The notes: generated from the sequence alone by a model not told the origin. A stretch of 64,000 nucleotides of DNA from CAVVPY01 sp963750295 (GCA_963750295.1 CAVVPY010000001.1:2170001-2234000), one strand, 5' to 3'. Shown: positions 1-8,382, numbered from the stretch's first letter. Numbers and translations: made by a program.

Positions 1-1
1 C

Positions 2-751
2 GAGGCGGCGCTGGCCGCGCTCGCCGGCGACAAGGCCGTCCTCGTCGAGAAACCGTTCGCGATGGACCACGCCGAGGCCGCCGAGATGGTCGCGACGGCC
101 CGGGCGAGTGGGACGTTCTTGATGGAGGCGATGTGGTCGCGGTTCATGCCGCACATGGCCCGCGTGCGCGACATCCTGGCCGCCGGGACGCTGGGCGAGA
201 TCTCGTACCTGACGGCTGAGCACGGCCAGTGGTTCCCCGAGGACCCGGCGCACCGGCTGTTCGCGCCCTCGCTCGGCGGCGGCGCGCTGCTCGACCTCGG
301 GATCTACCCGCTCTCGTTCGCGTCCATGGTTCTGGGCACACCGACACGGGTGACGGCGCGCGGGCGCCGGGCGTTCACCGGCGTCGACGCAACCACCTCG
401 ATGATCCTGGAGTACGGGGCCGGCGCCCACGCAGTGCTGACGACCTCGCTGGCGGCGATCTCGAACAACCCCGCCGCGGTCTACGGCTCGGACGCGCGGC
501 TGGAGATCGACGGGTGGTTCTACACGCCGAACGGGCTGACGGTGACCTCGCGCGACGGCACGGTGCTGGAGCGCTTCGAGACGCCGCGCGAGGGACGGGG
601 CATGCAGTACGAAGCGATCGAGGTGGCGCGCTGCCTGGCGGCGGGCCTCGGCGAGAGCCCGCTGCTGCCGCTGGACGAAACCCTCGCCATCATGGCGACG
701 ATGGACGAGATTCGTGACCAGATCGGCCTGGACTACGCGCAGCTGTCTTGA
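2..751 (+). CDS. Gfo/Idh/MocA-family NAD(P)-dependent oxidoreductase, 5' truncated by window edge
   Basis: The frame is open from base 2, so the gene starts outside the window; 249 codons are visible. The first residues include the family's EKP signature (VLVEKPFAMDHAEA), which follows the Rossmann NAD-binding domain, so roughly the first 90-100 residues are missing. The rest is the C-terminal alpha/beta domain, with a GGGALLDLGIYPLSF segment typical of the family. Family members oxidise or reduce sugars, inositols or dihydrodiols with NAD(P); the substrate cannot be read here. It converges on clpX with a hairpin between them. Confidence 0.85.
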   Translation, partial: EAALAALAGDKAVLVEKPFAMDHAEAAEMVATARASGTFLMEAMWSRFMPHMARVRDILAAGTLGEISYLTAEHGQWFPEDPAHRLFAPSLGGGALLDLGIYPLSFASMVLGTPTRVTARGRRAFTGVDATTSMILEYGAGAHAVLTTSLAAISNNPAAVYGSDARLEIDGWFYTPNGLTVTSRDGTVLERFETPREGRGMQYEAIEVARCLAAGLGESPLLPLDETLAIMATMDEIRDQIGLDYAQLS

Positions 752-774
752 CCGCGAACCGGGTGCGGCACGGA

Positions 775-795
775 CTGCGGCGTGTCGCGCCGCAG
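775..795. terminator. Bidirectional hairpin between oxidoreductase and clpX
   Basis: Perfect 8-bp stem CTGCGGCG / CGCCGCAG with a 5-nt loop, in the 70-bp gap between two convergent genes. There is no clear U tract, which is common in high-GC actinobacteria. Confidence 0.6.
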
Positions 796-821
796 CTGGT
801 TCAGCAAAGGGCGAGGTCCGG

Positions 822-2105
822 CTACGCGGACTTCTCGCGCGGGGCGCGCTTGGGCGTCTCGCGCGGCACCAACGTCGGGTAGACGTGGTCGAGGACGGTC
901 TCGCGCGTGATCAGTACGCGGGCCACGTCCTCGCGGGAGGGCACCTCGTACATCACCGACAGCAGCACTTCCTCCAGGATCGCCCGCAGGCCACGCGCAC
1001 CGGTACCGCGCAGCACGGCCTGATCGGCAATGGCCCCGAGGGCGTCGTCACCGAATTCGAGCTCGACGTTGTCGAGCTCGAACAGCTTGGCGTACTGCTT
1101 GACGAGGGCGTTGCGCGGCTCGGTGAGGATCTTGACGAGCGCGTCCCGGTCGAGTGGGCGCACCGAGGTGATGACCGGCAGCCGGCCGATGAACTCGGGG
1201 ATCAAGCCGAACTTGATCAGGTCCTCGGGCATCACCTCGCCGAACACGTCGCTCTGCTCGCGCTCGCGCTTCGAGTGCAGCTCGGCCCCGAAGCCGAGGC
1301 CCTTCTTGCCGATGCGTGCCTCGATGATCGTGTCGAGCCCGGCGAAGGCGCCGCCCACGATGAACAGCACGTTCGTCGTGTCGATCTGGATGAACTCCTG
1401 GTGCGGGTGCTTGCGCCCGCCCTGCGGCGGCACCGAGGCCGTCGTCCCCTCGAGGATCTTCAGCAGCGCCTGCTGGACGCCCTCGCCGGACACATCGCGC
1501 GTGATCGACGGGTTCTCGGCCTTGCGGGCGATCTTGTCGACCTCGTCGATGTAGATGATCCCGGTCTCGGCCCGCTTCACGTCGTAGTCGGCGGCCTGGA
1601 TGAGCTTGAGCAGGATGTTCTCGACGTCCTCGCCGACGTACCCGGCCTCGGTGAGCGCGGTGGCGTCGGCGATCGCGAACGGGACGTTCAGCATCCGCGC
1701 CAAGGTCTGCGCCAGCAGCGTCTTCCCGGATCCGGTCGGGCCGAGCAGCAGGATGTTCGACTTGGCCAACTCGACGGCCGACTCGGCGTTACGCGGCTTG
1801 CTCTCGGCGCCGGCCTGGACGCGCTTGTAGTGGTTGTAGACCGCTACAGCGAGGGTGCGCTTGGTGTGGTCCTGGCCGACGACGTAGGCGTTGAGGAACT
1901 CGTTGATCTCGCTCGGCTTGGGCAGTTCGTCGAAGGAGAACTCGCTGGTCTCGGCCAGCTCCTCCTCGATGATCTCGTTGCACAGGTCGATGCACTCGTC
2001 GCAGATGTAGACGCCGGGGCCGGCGATCAGCTTCTTGACCTGCTTCTGGCTCTTTCCGCAGAAAGAGCACTTGAGCAGATCACCGGTCTCGCCGACACGT
2101 GGCAC
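822..2105 (-). CDS. clpX: ATP-dependent Clp protease ATP-binding subunit ClpX
   Basis: 427 aa, full family length. ClpX unfolds substrates and feeds them into the ClpP1P2 chamber. The N-terminal zinc-binding domain has Cys13, Cys16, Cys35 and Cys38; the AAA+ core has Walker A GPTGSGKT at 122-129 and Walker B around IIYIDEVDKI. It lies downstream of clpP2 on the same strand but is separated by about 167 bp, so it may have its own promoter. The ATG start matches the expected short N-terminus before the zinc domain. Confidence 0.98.
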   Translation of the reverse strand: MPRVGETGDLLKCSFCGKSQKQVKKLIAGPGVYICDECIDLCNEIIEEELAETSEFSFDELPKPSEINEFLNAYVVGQDHTKRTLAVAVYNHYKRVQAGAESKPRNAESAVELAKSNILLLGPTGSGKTLLAQTLARMLNVPFAIADATALTEAGYVGEDVENILLKLIQAADYDVKRAETGIIYIDEVDKIARKAENPSITRDVSGEGVQQALLKILEGTTASVPPQGGRKHPHQEFIQIDTTNVLFIVGGAFAGLDTIIEARIGKKGLGFGAELHSKREREQSDVFGEVMPEDLIKFGLIPEFIGRLPVITSVRPLDRDALVKILTEPRNALVKQYAKLFELDNVELEFGDDALGAIADQAVLRGTGARGLRAILEEVLLSVMYEVPSREDVARVLITRETVLDHVYPTLVPRETPKRAPREKSA

Positions 2106-2272
2106 GGGCCCTTCGTCTCCCTCGACTCAGCGGGTCCGGCGGGCGCGGCTGCGTGGGCAGCCACCCGGAACTCGTCCTAAGTACATCGCAACTCGGTTCA
2201 GACGCTACCGAAGATTCCGTCCGAAGTCCCCAGAAATGGCTCAGAGCGGCACGGGCGCGCCGCGTGTCGGCA

Positions 2273-2920
2273 TCAGCTGTCGACCATCTTGCGGCTGCTG
2301 ATGACCTCGTCGATCATCCCGTATTCCTTGGCCTGCTGAGCGGTCAGGATCTTGTCGCGTTCGATGTCGGCACGAACCGTCTCGATCGGCTGGCCGGTGT
2401 GGCGCGCCAGGATCTCTTCCTCGAGGTCGCGCATCCGCTGGATCTCCTTGGCCTGGATGTCGAGGTCGGAGATCTGCATCGAACCCTCCGTGCCGCCCGA
2501 GGGCTGGTGGATCAGGATCCGCGAGTTGACCAGGGCGTAGCGCTTGCCCTTGGTTCCCGAGGCCAGCAGCACCGCCGCCGCCGAGGCTGCCTGACCCATG
2601 CAGTAGGTCTGGATCTCGGGGCGGACGAACTGCAGCGTGTCGTAGATGGCGGTGAGCGCGGTGAACGAGCCGCCCGGCGAGTTGATGTAGATGAGGATGT
2701 CGCGGTCGGGGTCGTTGGACTCCAGCACGATCAGCTGCGCGATGACGTCATTGGCGACGACGTCGTCGATCGGCGCGCCGAGGAAGATGATGCGCTCCTC
2801 GAACAGCTTGTTGTACGGATTCGACTCCTTGATGCCGTAGTTCGTCCGCTCGACGAAGGACGGCAGGACGTAGCGCGAGGTCGGGGTGTGCAGACCCTGA
2901 TAGGTGGGGAACTCGCTCAT
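2273..2920 (-). CDS. clpP2: ATP-dependent Clp protease proteolytic subunit ClpP2
   Basis: 215 aa from the ATG at 2920, preceded by GGAGAG about 8 nt upstream; a longer in-frame reading runs back into clpP1 and is not needed. It is one of the two distinct ClpP subunits that form the mixed actinobacterial ClpP1P2 tetradecamer. The catalytic serine (Ser113 in MGQAASAAA) and histidine (His138 in SRILIHQ) are visible, as is the INSPGGS oxyanion strand. Its start lies 10 bp after the clpP1 stop, so the two form one operon. In Mycobacterium tuberculosis the gene in this downstream position is called clpP2. Confidence 0.95.
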   Translation of the reverse strand: MSEFPTYQGLHTPTSRYVLPSFVERTNYGIKESNPYNKLFEERIIFLGAPIDDVVANDVIAQLIVLESNDPDRDILIYINSPGGSFTALTAIYDTLQFVRPEIQTYCMGQAASAAAVLLASGTKGKRYALVNSRILIHQPSGGTEGSMQISDLDIQAKEIQRMRDLEEEILARHTGQPIETVRADIERDKILTAQQAKEYGMIDEVISSRKMVDS

Positions 2921-2930
2921 TCGTGCTCTC

Positions 2931-3596
2931 CTACTCCGGCGCGACGCTACGGCTGGGGACCTCGCTCGCGCGGCGCACGATGTGGTCGATGAATCCGTAC
3001 TCGAGCGCTTCCTGCGCGGTGAACCACCGGTCGCGGTCACCGTCCTTGGTGATCTGCTCGACGCTCTGCCCGGTGTGCTCGGCGATCAACTCCGCCATCT
3101 CACGCTTGGTCAGGTTCCACTGCTCGGCCTGGATCTTGATGTCGGAGGCAGTGCCGCCGAGCCCGGCTGAACCCTGGTGCATGAGGATGCGCGCGTGCGG
3201 CAGGGCGTAGCGCTTGCCGCGCGCGCCGGCCGACAGCAGGAACTGGCCCATCGAGGCCGACAGGCCCAGAGACCAGGTCGCCACGTCGCACTTGATGAGC
3301 TCCATCGTGTCGAAGATGGCCATGCCCGCAGTGACCGAACCACCGGGTGAGTTGATGTAGAGGTTGATGTCGCGCTCGTCGTCCTCGGCCGACAGCAGCA
3401 GCAGCTGCGCGCAGATCTGGTTGGCGATCGCGTCGTCGACCGGCTGGCCGAGGAAGATGATGCGCTCACGCAGCAACCGGTCATAGACCGAGTCGTTGAG
3501 CGTCATGCCCGCGCCCGCGCTGCGCAACTGCACCGCGCGTGACAGCGGGCGGTCCACTCCGTTCACGGCCGATGCCTCGTTCGCACGCTCGCTCAC
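2931..3596 (-). CDS. clpP1: ATP-dependent Clp protease proteolytic subunit ClpP1
   Basis: 221 aa using a GTG start at 3596, chosen because AGGAAGG sits 7 nt upstream (3604-3610); an internal ATG (Met31) is an alternative. Ser115 (SASMGQ) and His140 (ARILMHQ) fit the serine-protease triad. The first gene of the clpP1-clpP2 pair, 113 bp downstream of tig, with a -10 element and a ClgR-type site in that gap. The roughly 30 N-terminal residues before the conserved core are probably a removable propeptide or flexible tail, as in other ClpPs (inference). Confidence 0.95.
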   Translation of the reverse strand: MSERANEASAVNGVDRPLSRAVQLRSAGAGMTLNDSVYDRLLRERIIFLGQPVDDAIANQICAQLLLLSAEDDERDINLYINSPGGSVTAGMAIFDTMELIKCDVATWSLGLSASMGQFLLSAGARGKRYALPHARILMHQGSAGLGGTASDIKIQAEQWNLTKREMAELIAEHTGQSVEQITKDGDRDRWFTAQEALEYGFIDHIVRRASEVPSRSVAPE

Positions 3597-3651
3597 TGGC
3601 AAACCTTCCTCTTCCGGTTCGACTTGCGGTCCAACTTCCACGTCTCGATCG

Positions 3652-3657
3652 ACCCTA
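3652..3657 (-). promoter_or_regulatory. Candidate -10 element of the clpP1P2 operon
   Basis: TAGGGT on the minus strand, matching the actinobacterial TANNNT pattern, about 56 nt before the clpP1 GTG. No clear TTGACA-type -35 is visible, consistent with an activator-dependent promoter. Confidence 0.45.
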
Positions 3658-3695
3658 ACCACGCTCGACCCGCGAGGAGTCCCGAAACGAGCGAC

Positions 3696-3711
3696 GTTCG
3701 CTCTCGGCGTT
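3696..3711 (-). promoter_or_regulatory. Candidate ClgR-binding site upstream of clpP1
   Basis: On the minus strand the core CGCCGAGAGCG followed by AAC fits the published actinobacterial ClgR pattern CGCYNANRGCG with WWS after it (pattern recalled, not searched). It is centred about 50 nt upstream of the candidate -10, a normal place for an activator, and overlaps the tig stop codon. ClgR activates clpP1P2 in several actinobacteria. Confidence 0.55.
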
Positions 3712-5083
3712 ACGCCTCGTCGTCGTCGACCGGCGCGGCGGGCTCGTCCGCTGCTTGCTGGACGAGCGAGGCGAGATCGACGGCGTTGCCGGAGCTGTCG
3801 GTCACCACGGACGCCTCGAGAACCGTGCTCAGGGCCTTGTTGCGTCGGACGTCGGCGATGATCGCCGGCAGGTTGCCGCCCTGCACGACCTGATCGGCGA
3901 ACTCGCGCGGCGCCATGTTGTACCGGCCGGCCTGGTGCACGAGGTACTCGGTGAGCTCGGCATCGCCGATCTGGACCTCGGTGCGCTCGGCGACAGCGTC
4001 GAGGATGAGTTGCATGCGCACCGACTTCTCGGCAGCCTCGCGCAGTTCGGCGGTGAACTGCTCGCGGGTCTGGCCCTGCATCTCGAGATAGCGGTCGAAG
4101 ACCGAGTCGTCGTGGCCCAGGGAGTGGACGATCTCGTGCTCGCGGTACTCGACCTCGCCGGTCACGGCCGACTCGGGGACCGGGAAGTCGATCGACTCGA
4201 GCAGGTGATCGACCAAGTGGTCGCGCGCCTGGGTGCCCTGGGCCATCCGCTTGGCCCGGCCGAGCCGGTCACGCAGATCGGCACGCAGCTCGTCGATCGT
4301 GTCGAACTCGCTGGCCAGCTGCGCGAACTCGTCGTCGGCCGCCGGCAGCTCCTTGGTCTTCACCGAGCCGATGCTGACCTCGATCTGCGCCTCGTCCCCG
4401 GCCTGGCCGCCGGCCTGCAGCGCCGCCGTGAAGGTCGCTGTGTCACCGGCGCTCTTGCCGAGGATCGCGTCGTCCAGACCGTCGACCAGATCGCCGGAGC
4501 CGACTGCGTACGACATGCCCTTGGCCGAGCCGGCCTCGACCTGCTCGCCGTCGATGGACGCGGTGAGGTCGATCGACACGTAGTCGCCGGTCTCGATCGG
4601 CCGGTCAACCGCGGTGAGGGTGCCGAACCGCTCGCGCAAGCCGTCGAGCTGCTCGTCGATGTCGGCGTCGGACACCTCGACGTCCTCGACCGTGATCGCG
4701 ATGCCCGTCAGTTCCGGCAGCTCGATCTCGGGGCGGATGTCGACCTCGGCGGTGAAATTGAGCGACTCGTTGTCGGCCAGGGTGGCCACGTCGCTGGTCA
4801 CCGAGATCTCCGGCTGCCCGAGCGCCTGGACGTCGTGCTCGCGGGCCGCCTCTACGTACTTGCGCGGGACGGTCTCGTTGACGGCCTCCTCGACCACGGC
4901 GGCGCGGCCGACCCGCTGGTCGATGACGCGCTGCGGAACCTTGCCGGGACGAAAGCCCGGGACCTTGATCTGGGCGCCGATTTTCTTGTATGCGGCGTCG
5001 AGCGCTGGCTTGAGTTCCTCGAAGGGCACCTCGACGGAGAGCCGAACACGGGTCGGGCTCAGGTTCTCGGCAGTGCTCTTCAC
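3710..5083 (-). CDS. tig: Trigger factor, ribosome-associated chaperone and peptidyl-prolyl isomerase
   Basis: 457 aa, normal length. The N-terminal ribosome-binding domain carries the GFRPGK signature near residue 44; an FKBP-like PPIase domain follows (about 150-240, with the ETGDYVSIDLTASIDG stretch), then the C-terminal substrate-binding arms and an acidic tail. It binds nascent chains at the ribosome exit. The ATG at 5083 fits the family N-terminus (MKSTAENLSPTRVRL). Immediately upstream is tRNA-Pro, downstream the clp protease genes, the standard actinobacterial arrangement. Confidence 0.97.
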   Translation of the reverse strand: MKSTAENLSPTRVRLSVEVPFEELKPALDAAYKKIGAQIKVPGFRPGKVPQRVIDQRVGRAAVVEEAVNETVPRKYVEAAREHDVQALGQPEISVTSDVATLADNESLNFTAEVDIRPEIELPELTGIAITVEDVEVSDADIDEQLDGLRERFGTLTAVDRPIETGDYVSIDLTASIDGEQVEAGSAKGMSYAVGSGDLVDGLDDAILGKSAGDTATFTAALQAGGQAGDEAQIEVSIGSVKTKELPAADDEFAQLASEFDTIDELRADLRDRLGRAKRMAQGTQARDHLVDHLLESIDFPVPESAVTGEVEYREHEIVHSLGHDDSVFDRYLEMQGQTREQFTAELREAAEKSVRMQLILDAVAERTEVQIGDAELTEYLVHQAGRYNMAPREFADQVVQGGNLPAIIADVRRNKALSTVLEASVVTDSSGNAVDLASLVQQAADEPAAPVDDDEA

Positions 5084-5207
5084 GACGCGATGCTCCAGGG
5101 TTGTGGCGGGGAAGTCTGGGCGGACGTGCCCACAACCAGGTTAGTGCCCCGCGACGGCACCGAGCGCCGGTGGGTGCTCCAGCACGGTCTCAGGTCGTGC
5201 CGAAAAG

Positions 5208-5281
5208 TCGGGGTGGCGGGATTCGAACCCACGGCCCCTCGCTCCCAAAGCGAGTGCGCTACCAAGCTGCGCCACACCCCG
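5208..5281 (-). tRNA. tRNA-Pro, anticodon TGG
   Basis: Full cloverleaf on the minus strand: acceptor arms CGGGGTG / CACCCCG, anticodon stem CTCGC / GCGAG around loop TTTGGGA (anticodon TGG, reading CCA), T-arm GTGGGTTCGAATCCCGC, discriminator A. CCA is not encoded. A tRNA-Pro next to tig is also found in mycobacteria. Confidence 0.95.
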
Positions 5282-5311
5282 GGCGTGACGCGGTCAGTCT
5301 ACGGCCGCCGG

Positions 5312-5731
5312 TCAGCCAGTCCGGGGCTCGCCGCGGTAGGTGCCGAACGACCACCGATTGCCCTCCGGATCGCGGATCGCGAAATCGCGCGAGCCGTAGT
5401 CCGTGTCGTGCAGACCGGTCGTAATCTCCGCGCCTTCGGCGCTGACCCTGGCGAACAGCGCGTCCGGGTCGTCGACCACGACATATCCGCCGAACGTGCC
5501 TGGCTGCACCGGCCACGGGTCGCCGTCCTCGGTGCGCGCCGATCCGAGCATGACGCCACCGCCGAGCGGCCACGACAGCTGGGCGTGGTGGACGACATCA
5601 CCGTCGGCATAAACAACCGTCTCTTCGAAACCGACGACGTCGACCAGGAACCGGATCAGCGCCGGGGCGTCACGAGCACGCAGCGTCGGCCAGACCTGGG
5701 GAGCAGGTGTCTCGGTCATGAAAACCATCAT
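5312..5731 (-). CDS. VOC (glyoxalase/bleomycin-resistance fold) superfamily protein
   Basis: 139 aa from the first ATG; a second in-frame ATG at 5719 (MTETPAPQVWPTLRARDA) is at least as likely and neither has a clear ribosome site. The fold is the paired beta-alpha-beta-beta-beta unit: FLVDVVGFEETVVYADGD, then PGTFGGYVVVDDPDALFARV and a closing FAIRDPEGNRWSFGTYRGE strand typical of VOC enzymes and PhnB-like proteins. Ligand and reaction are not evident; metal ligands of true glyoxalases are not clearly conserved. It is divergent from the transporter that follows. Confidence 0.8.
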   Translation of the reverse strand: MMVFMTETPAPQVWPTLRARDAPALIRFLVDVVGFEETVVYADGDVVHHAQLSWPLGGGVMLGSARTEDGDPWPVQPGTFGGYVVVDDPDALFARVSAEGAEITTGLHDTDYGSRDFAIRDPEGNRWSFGTYRGEPRTG

Positions 5732-5748
5732 CTACGACCGAACCGGCT

Positions 5749-5821
5749 GATCGCCAGGCCGGTGAGCACCGCGGGGAACAGTCCCGCGCCCATCGAGCCA
5801 TCATTGTGGGTACGGTCGATC
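5749..5821 (+). promoter_or_regulatory. Structured leader upstream of a TMEM165-type transporter, possible Mn2+ riboswitch
   Basis: GATCG at 5749-5753 can pair with CGATC at 5817-5821, enclosing a CGCGGG-GAACAGT-CCCGCG hairpin (5770-5788) and a GTGGGTAC segment. Mn2+-sensing yybP-ykoY riboswitches often precede this transporter class, and GGGGAACAG loosely resembles their GGGGAGUAG element. The match is weak and made by eye. Confidence 0.3.
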
Positions 5822-5867
5822 GCGTGCGGCACGGCCCGCCGCCGGAGGACCCGACCGAAGGGGGCCT

Positions 5868-6464
5868 GTGCTCGTCCCCGCCGTGGTCGCCACCGCGTTC
5901 GGCCTCATCTTCCTCGCCGAGCTACCCGACAAGACCACCGTTGCCGGCCTCGTCCTCGGCACCCGCTTCCCGTGGCGCTGGGTGTTCCTCGGGACCGCGG
6001 CCGCGTTCCTCGTCCACGTGGTCATCGCGGTCGGCATCGGATCGCTGCTGACCCTGCTGCCACGGCGTCCGGTCGAGGGCGTCGTCGCCGCGCTGTTCCT
6101 GCTCGGCGCCGTCCTGATCTGGCGCGAGGGCCACGACGGGGCAGCCGACGAGGTGCCGGCGGTCGCGGCGGATCCCGAGGCCGCCGGTCTGTGGAAGGTG
6201 GCCTCTCTCGGGTTCGGCGTGATCTTCCTTGCCGAATGGGGCGATCTGACCCAGTTGCTCACCGCGAACCTCGCCGCGAAGTACCACGATCCGCTGTCGG
6301 TGGGGCTCGGGGCGGTGCTCGCTCTCTGGTCGGTCGGCCTGCTCGCCCTACTCGGCGGTAGGACGCTGCTGCGGTTGCTGCCGGTCGCCTGGATCACCCG
6401 GGTCGCTGCCGCCGTGATGGTCGTCCTCGCCGGGTTAAGCATCGTCGCAGCGATCCGAGGCTAG
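5868..6464 (+). CDS. TMEM165/GDT1 (UPF0016) family membrane cation transporter
   Basis: 198 aa, GTG start at 5868 after a GAAGGGGG ribosome site. The protein is an inverted repeat of two three-helix units, each opening with the family's acidic motif: FLAELPDKTT near residue 15 and FLAEWGDLTQ near residue 120. These E-x-x-D-(K/R/L)-T motifs line the ion path. Bacterial and eukaryotic relatives export or compartmentalise Mn2+ (and Ca2+). The first copy has P in place of the usual G. The possible Mn-responsive leader upstream would fit Mn2+ export. Confidence 0.85.
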   Translation: MLVPAVVATAFGLIFLAELPDKTTVAGLVLGTRFPWRWVFLGTAAAFLVHVVIAVGIGSLLTLLPRRPVEGVVAALFLLGAVLIWREGHDGAADEVPAVAADPEAAGLWKVASLGFGVIFLAEWGDLTQLLTANLAAKYHDPLSVGLGAVLALWSVGLLALLGGRTLLRLLPVAWITRVAAAVMVVLAGLSIVAAIRG

Positions 6465-6495
6465 GCTCGCGCCGACGGCAGCCGAGGGGGCCCTG

Positions 6496-8382
6496 GTGGT
6501 GCGAGTACCGCTCGTCGTTGCGCTGGTGACGGCAGCCCTGCCCGTGCTGACATCCGCACACGCGGCCAGCGCGTCTCCGGCAGTGGTTCCCGCCGGCGGC
6601 GCGCAGGTCGTCTTCGCGTCGATGAGCCCAGCGCAACGAATCGGGCAGCTGTTCATGGTCGGCGGCGCGGCAACCGGGGTGGGATCGGCAACGCTTGCCG
6701 CGATCACCGATTACCACGTGGGGAACGTGATCCTCACCGGACGCAGTTCGGCCGGCGTCACGGCCACCCGGTCCATCTCGGACGCGGTGCAGAACCGTGC
6801 CACGCGCGCGGCGACGGGCGGCGTCCCGCTGTTCGTCGCGACCGACCAGGAGGGCGGCCAGGTCCAGGTGCTGTCCGGCCCGGGATTCGCCCGCATCCCG
6901 GAAGCGCTGACCCAGGGGACGTGGTCGACCTCGACCCTGCGGGCCAGCGCGCACGCCTGGGGTGCGCAGTTGCAGGCCGCAGGTGTGAACGTGGATCTCG
7001 CCCCGGTGATGGACACCGTCCCGGTCGGCCAGGTCAATCCGCCCATCGGCCACTACCACCGCGAATTCGGCCACACACCCGCCGTTGTCGGACCGCACGG
7101 CACGGCGTTCGCACAGGGGCTGGCATCGGCCGGGATCGCGACGACGGCGAAGCACTTCCCCGGCCTGGGGCGGGTCACCCAGAACACCGATACGAACTCG
7201 GGCGTGACCGACGACGTGACGAGTTTCGACGATGCCTACCTTGCCCCGTTCGCGGCCGCGGTCGATGCCGGTGCGCCGTTCGTGATGATGTCGAGCGCGT
7301 ACTACTCGCGCATCGATCCGGGCCGTCCTGCCGTCTTCTCCCCCACCGTCATCAACGGCATGTTGCGCGACGAGTTGGGCTTCACCGGGGTCGTCATCAG
7401 CGACGACCTCGGTGGTGCCGTCCAGGTGTCGGCCTGGCCGCCGGGCGAGCGCGCCGTCGACTTCATCGCCGCGGGCGGCGACATGGTCCTGACCGTGAAC
7501 CCGGCAGTCATCCCGGCGATGATCGACGCGGTGTCAGCCGCCGCGGCGCGCAGCGCGAGCTTCCGGGCCAAGCTCGACGCGGCCGTGCTCCGGGTGCTGG
7601 CGGCGAAGCAGGCCCAGGGTCTGATCCCGTACCCGGACGTCGCGTTCCGGTTCGACGTCGCCGGCCACGCGACGATCGCGCTGTTCCGGCCCGCCACCGG
7701 GACGTGGCTTGTGCGCGGGCAGCCCACGATCACCGGGTACGGAGGCTTCGGCGACATCCCCGTCCCCGCCGACTGGACCGGCGACGGCAGCACCGACATC
7801 GCCCTGTTCCGACCCAGCACCGGCACCTGGTACATCCGCGGCCACCACACCGTCACCGGCTACGGCCGCCCCGGCGACATCCCCGTCCCCGCCGACTGGA
7901 CCGGCGACGGCACCGCCGACATCGCCCTGTTCCGACCCGCCACCGGCACCTGGTACATCCGCGGCCACCACACCGTCACCGGCTACGGCCGCCCCGGCGA
8001 CATCCCCGTCCCCGCCGACTGGACCGGCGACGGCACCGCCGACATCGCCCTGTTCCGACCCGCCACCGGCACCTGGTACATCCGCGGCCACCACACCGTC
8101 ACCGGCTACGGCCGCCCCGGCGACATCCCCGTCCCCGCCGACTGGACCGGCGACGGCAGCACCGACATCGCCCTGTTCCGACCCGCCACCGGCACCTGGT
8201 ACATCCGCGGCCACCACACCGTCACCGGCTACGGCCGCCCCGGCGACATCCCCGTCCCCGCCGACTGGACCGGCGACGGCAGCACCGACATCGCCCTGTT
8301 CCGCGCACAGGGCGGTCTCTGGTTCAACCGCGGTCACCACACGGTGCGCAATTACGGGCGTCCCGGCGACATCCCGGTCTGA
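6496..8382 (+). CDS. Secreted glycoside hydrolase family 3 enzyme with C-terminal FG-GAP/VCBS-like repeats
   Basis: 628 aa. Residues 1-26 form a signal peptide (hydrophobic core PLVVALVTAALPVLTSAHA). Residues about 40-370 are a GH3 N-terminal barrel as in beta-N-acetylhexosaminidase NagZ: DQEGGQVQ, KHFPGLG and the nucleophile region VVISDDLGG (Asp303). NagZ enzymes carry an Asp-x-His catalytic dyad just after KHFPG; the corresponding stretch here reads QNTDTNSG with no His, so catalysis may differ. Residues about 393-628 are six 41-residue beta-propeller-type repeats. Likely a cell-wall or extracellular glycosidase. Two adjacent GTGs can serve as start. Confidence 0.85.
   Translation: MVRVPLVVALVTAALPVLTSAHAASASPAVVPAGGAQVVFASMSPAQRIGQLFMVGGAATGVGSATLAAITDYHVGNVILTGRSSAGVTATRSISDAVQNRATRAATGGVPLFVATDQEGGQVQVLSGPGFARIPEALTQGTWSTSTLRASAHAWGAQLQAAGVNVDLAPVMDTVPVGQVNPPIGHYHREFGHTPAVVGPHGTAFAQGLASAGIATTAKHFPGLGRVTQNTDTNSGVTDDVTSFDDAYLAPFAAAVDAGAPFVMMSSAYYSRIDPGRPAVFSPTVINGMLRDELGFTGVVISDDLGGAVQVSAWPPGERAVDFIAAGGDMVLTVNPAVIPAMIDAVSAAAARSASFRAKLDAAVLRVLAAKQAQGLIPYPDVAFRFDVAGHATIALFRPATGTWLVRGQPTITGYGGFGDIPVPADWTGDGSTDIALFRPSTGTWYIRGHHTVTGYGRPGDIPVPADWTGDGTADIALFRPATGTWYIRGHHTVTGYGRPGDIPVPADWTGDGTADIALFRPATGTWYIRGHHTVTGYGRPGDIPVPADWTGDGSTDIALFRPATGTWYIRGHHTVTGYGRPGDIPVPADWTGDGSTDIALFRAQGGLWFNRGHHTVRNYGRPGDIPV
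7672..8379 (+). repeat. Six tandem 123-bp repeats encoding FG-GAP/VCBS units
   Basis: Units begin at 7672, 7795, 7918, 8041, 8164 and 8287, exactly 123 bp (41 codons) apart. The middle four are almost identical at DNA level; the first and last are diverged. Each encodes a D-x-x-x-D-G calcium-type loop (DWTGDG) and a TDIALFRP strand. Near identity including third codon positions points to recent duplication or gene conversion. Confidence 0.9.

Noticed and set aside
714..2180. 488-codon plus-strand open frame antisense to clpX
   Set aside because: clpX is certain on the other strand; this is a shadow.
3689..3703. GAGCGA-CGT-TCGCTC inverted repeat as tig terminator
   Set aside because: The stem is only 6 bp with a 3-nt loop and lies within the better-supported ClgR region.
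3755..6361. 868-codon plus-strand open frame across tig, tRNA-Pro and the transporter
   Set aside because: It runs antisense to tig and through a tRNA; composition is an antisense echo of a high-GC gene (Leu/Arg/Ala/Asp-rich).
7672..8379. Tandem repeats considered as a CRISPR or non-coding satellite
   Set aside because: The unit is 123 bp with no spacers and is in frame with a Ca-loop repeat protein.
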